A DNA stretch of 64,000 nt. Source: Glossina fuscipes. Its lineage: Eukaryota > Arthropoda > Insecta > Diptera > Glossinidae. Position numbers and translations under genes: made by a program. Under the pieces are notes generated by a model. It saw only the letters and a list, made by a program, of their open reading frames with translations, was not told the origin of the DNA and did not search any database. The DNA lies in contig NW_023998481.1 of assembly GCF_014805625.2 (NCBI RefSeq), positions 118,853 through 182,852 on the forward strand, written 5' to 3'. Below, piece by piece: positions 62,401 through 64,000 of this stretch (position 1 is the first letter of the stretch; the number at the start of each line of letters is the position of its first letter).

Positions 62401-63380
62401 GTTCTCGATAAATCGAACTTTAAGACATTTGTCACTTATGAAGTCTTAGCAAGCTAGAAAAGAAAACCCCGAAATTTCTTTTTGAAAATGGAACTCTGTA
62501 CATTACTCCGATACGTAATCGCCACGTTGCAAGCGAAAACGGGAAGTTTGTTATTTGAGACAAACGTTTCGATAGACGAACCCCAGTTAAACGCATGTCG
62601 CACACATGTAGCGTTAGCAAGTTAAGGATCATAAAGATGAAATTTCATTTTGCGGTAATAGCTTTTTTTTGACAAACGGCAACGGATCTGCATATCACTT
62701 ATATAGCTTGAGCGTACCTGTTTGCATACCAAGTTTTATCTCTGAGTTTATAACTGGATTTAATTCAACAATTGCTGATAATACTGATTCGTAATTTATT
62801 TTACTCTCATATCTTTTCAGCAAATAATTGCATTCTTGGCAAATATATTTTCGCGACAGTTTATTCAAAGAAAGTTCAATTTTGATGCGTTAGGAACGAC
62901 GAAAGTTGATAGCAATTGCATCTGACCAAAGCATAATAGAAGTTCTGTATAACTTCTTAAAAACAAAAAAAAAAAAAAACAAAATCGCTAACGAGTTAAT
63001 GACCTTACACTCCAACACAGAGTGTTACGGAGAAAAGTTTATTATGGAAGTTTAACTCTTTTTTTTTTTTTAAATATAATTTCGTTTTTCTGAGTTTCTT
63101 TTTAAGAATAAATGACCTAATTATTCCATCTTTTTCTTTTGGTCCCGTATATGTAATAAATCTTTCACTGAAATCATTTCCTTTTAAACGCTCGTTAAAT
63201 ATTAAAGTAAAACAATTTTCTTTGTGTGAAGTCATCGCCAGAAAAAAACTCGTTTTTGTTTTCACAGCAGTTTAACGGAAGACAAAACAAAAAAAAAAAC
63301 ACAAAAATTATCACGCGGGTATTATACTATAAAAATGTAAATCAACGTAATCTGAAAATATAAAGAAAGGAGACAACGCT

Positions 63381-63475
63381 AGAGAGAGAGAGAGTGAGAG
63401 AGATAGAGAGGGAGAGAAAGAGGTGAACACATGCACAAAAAAAAAAGAAAGAAAGAAAGAAAGAAAAAAAAAAAA
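63381..63475. repeat. (GA)n followed by (AAAG)n microsatellites
   Basis: Purine-rich GAGA tract (63381-63423), then AAAG units and a poly-A run from about 63438. Confidence 0.85.
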
Positions 63476-64000
63476 AAAGACAATATGAACTCTTCTCTTA
63501 TGTACGTGTTTGTTAAGTAAACTTTAAACACTTCCACATATTAACGACTTCGTATACCGAAAGCGATGTTCATATATTTGTACTTACATATCCGGTTTTA
63601 TGTTGTTGACCACTACCACACAATGCTTTTTCCCTTTTTTGTTTTTTTGGTTTTTTTTTTTTTATTCTTATTTTTTTATTATAAATGAAAACCGCAAACG
63701 CGTACACACTCGTACTTGTGCATATTGTAAGAGTGTATTAAAGCAAGTCTTTTGTGTGCATAAAAAATGAAATCCTTTCATATTTGCTTGTATGCTTATA
63801 AGCTTGTACGTTTGTGTGAATGCTTGAATGCAGAAGAGGAGGAGTGAAGTCTCACAATTTAAAAGAGACAAATTAATTCATTGGCATACCAATTCCAGGG
63901 ACATCATCCGTACATACACATGAGTGCACATACATCTATAACGTCATGCATACGCATTAATAGTTCTTTATTTGTTATTGTTGTTGTTAGTCATTTTTTT

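Larger units (their letters stand above)
58076..64000. other. Intergenic region to window end
   Basis: Homopolymers, the CGTGTAAAA repeat region and GA/AAAG microsatellites. Frames at 60774-61055 (plus) and 61388-61657 (minus) have no recognisable domain. No gene supported. Confidence 0.55.

Overview
The window is AT-rich, repeat-laden, intron-containing animal DNA, almost certainly from a higher fly (Diptera, Schizophora). The reasons are a near-Drosophila-like PRL phosphatase, short introns with GT..AG ends, many (TA)n, (CAA)n and poly-A/T tracts, and decayed mariner and jockey-type transposons. I cannot resolve the genus. A 10-N run at 34856-34865 marks a draft-assembly gap. There are no bacterial features, operons or CRISPR arrays.

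Only two genes are well supported, both on the + strand. (1) A PRL-1 type protein tyrosine phosphatase: a long 5' UTR exon at about 23138-24532, then four coding exons between 24533 and 28951 (175 aa), with the HCVAGLGR active site and a CCVQ prenylation box. (2) A glycosyltransferase family 92 (DUF23) type II membrane protein: nine coding exons between 50943 and 55105 (884 aa), with a DLDE motif, a polyhistidine cytosolic head and a threonine-rich tail.

The most interesting observation is inside the second PRL-1 intron. Positions 25859-26203 form a 345-nt (115-codon) block with a pyrimidine-rich acceptor, a GTAAGG donor, phase 2 at both ends, and an open frame only in the phase that matches the flanking exons. 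If included, it would insert a Ser/Thr-rich segment just ahead of the catalytic P-loop, giving a 290-aa isoform.

Region by region: 1-23 kb is non-coding apart from a jockey-type remnant (about 1.86-2.33 kb), two mariner fragments (about 14.7-15.0 and 18.05-18.56 kb), dispersed repeats and one unrecognised minus-strand reading frame near 17.3 kb. 23.1-29 kb is PRL-1, whose large intron holds a TTAA-flanked MITE-like element and copies of a dispersed repeat. 29-47.5 kb is non-coding with microsatellites, a second TTAA-flanked element and repeat relics. 47.6-49.5 kb holds jockey-type reverse-transcriptase debris on the minus strand. 50.9-55.6 kb is the GT92 gene. 56.5-57.4 kb is a decayed, nearly full-length mariner transposase, followed by an unrecognised minus-strand reading frame (57.7-58.1 kb) and non-coding sequence to the end.

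The two genes have no evident functional link: one encodes a prenylated phosphatase at membranes, the other a probable Golgi glycosyltransferase. Homology calls rest on motif recognition by eye, with no database search.
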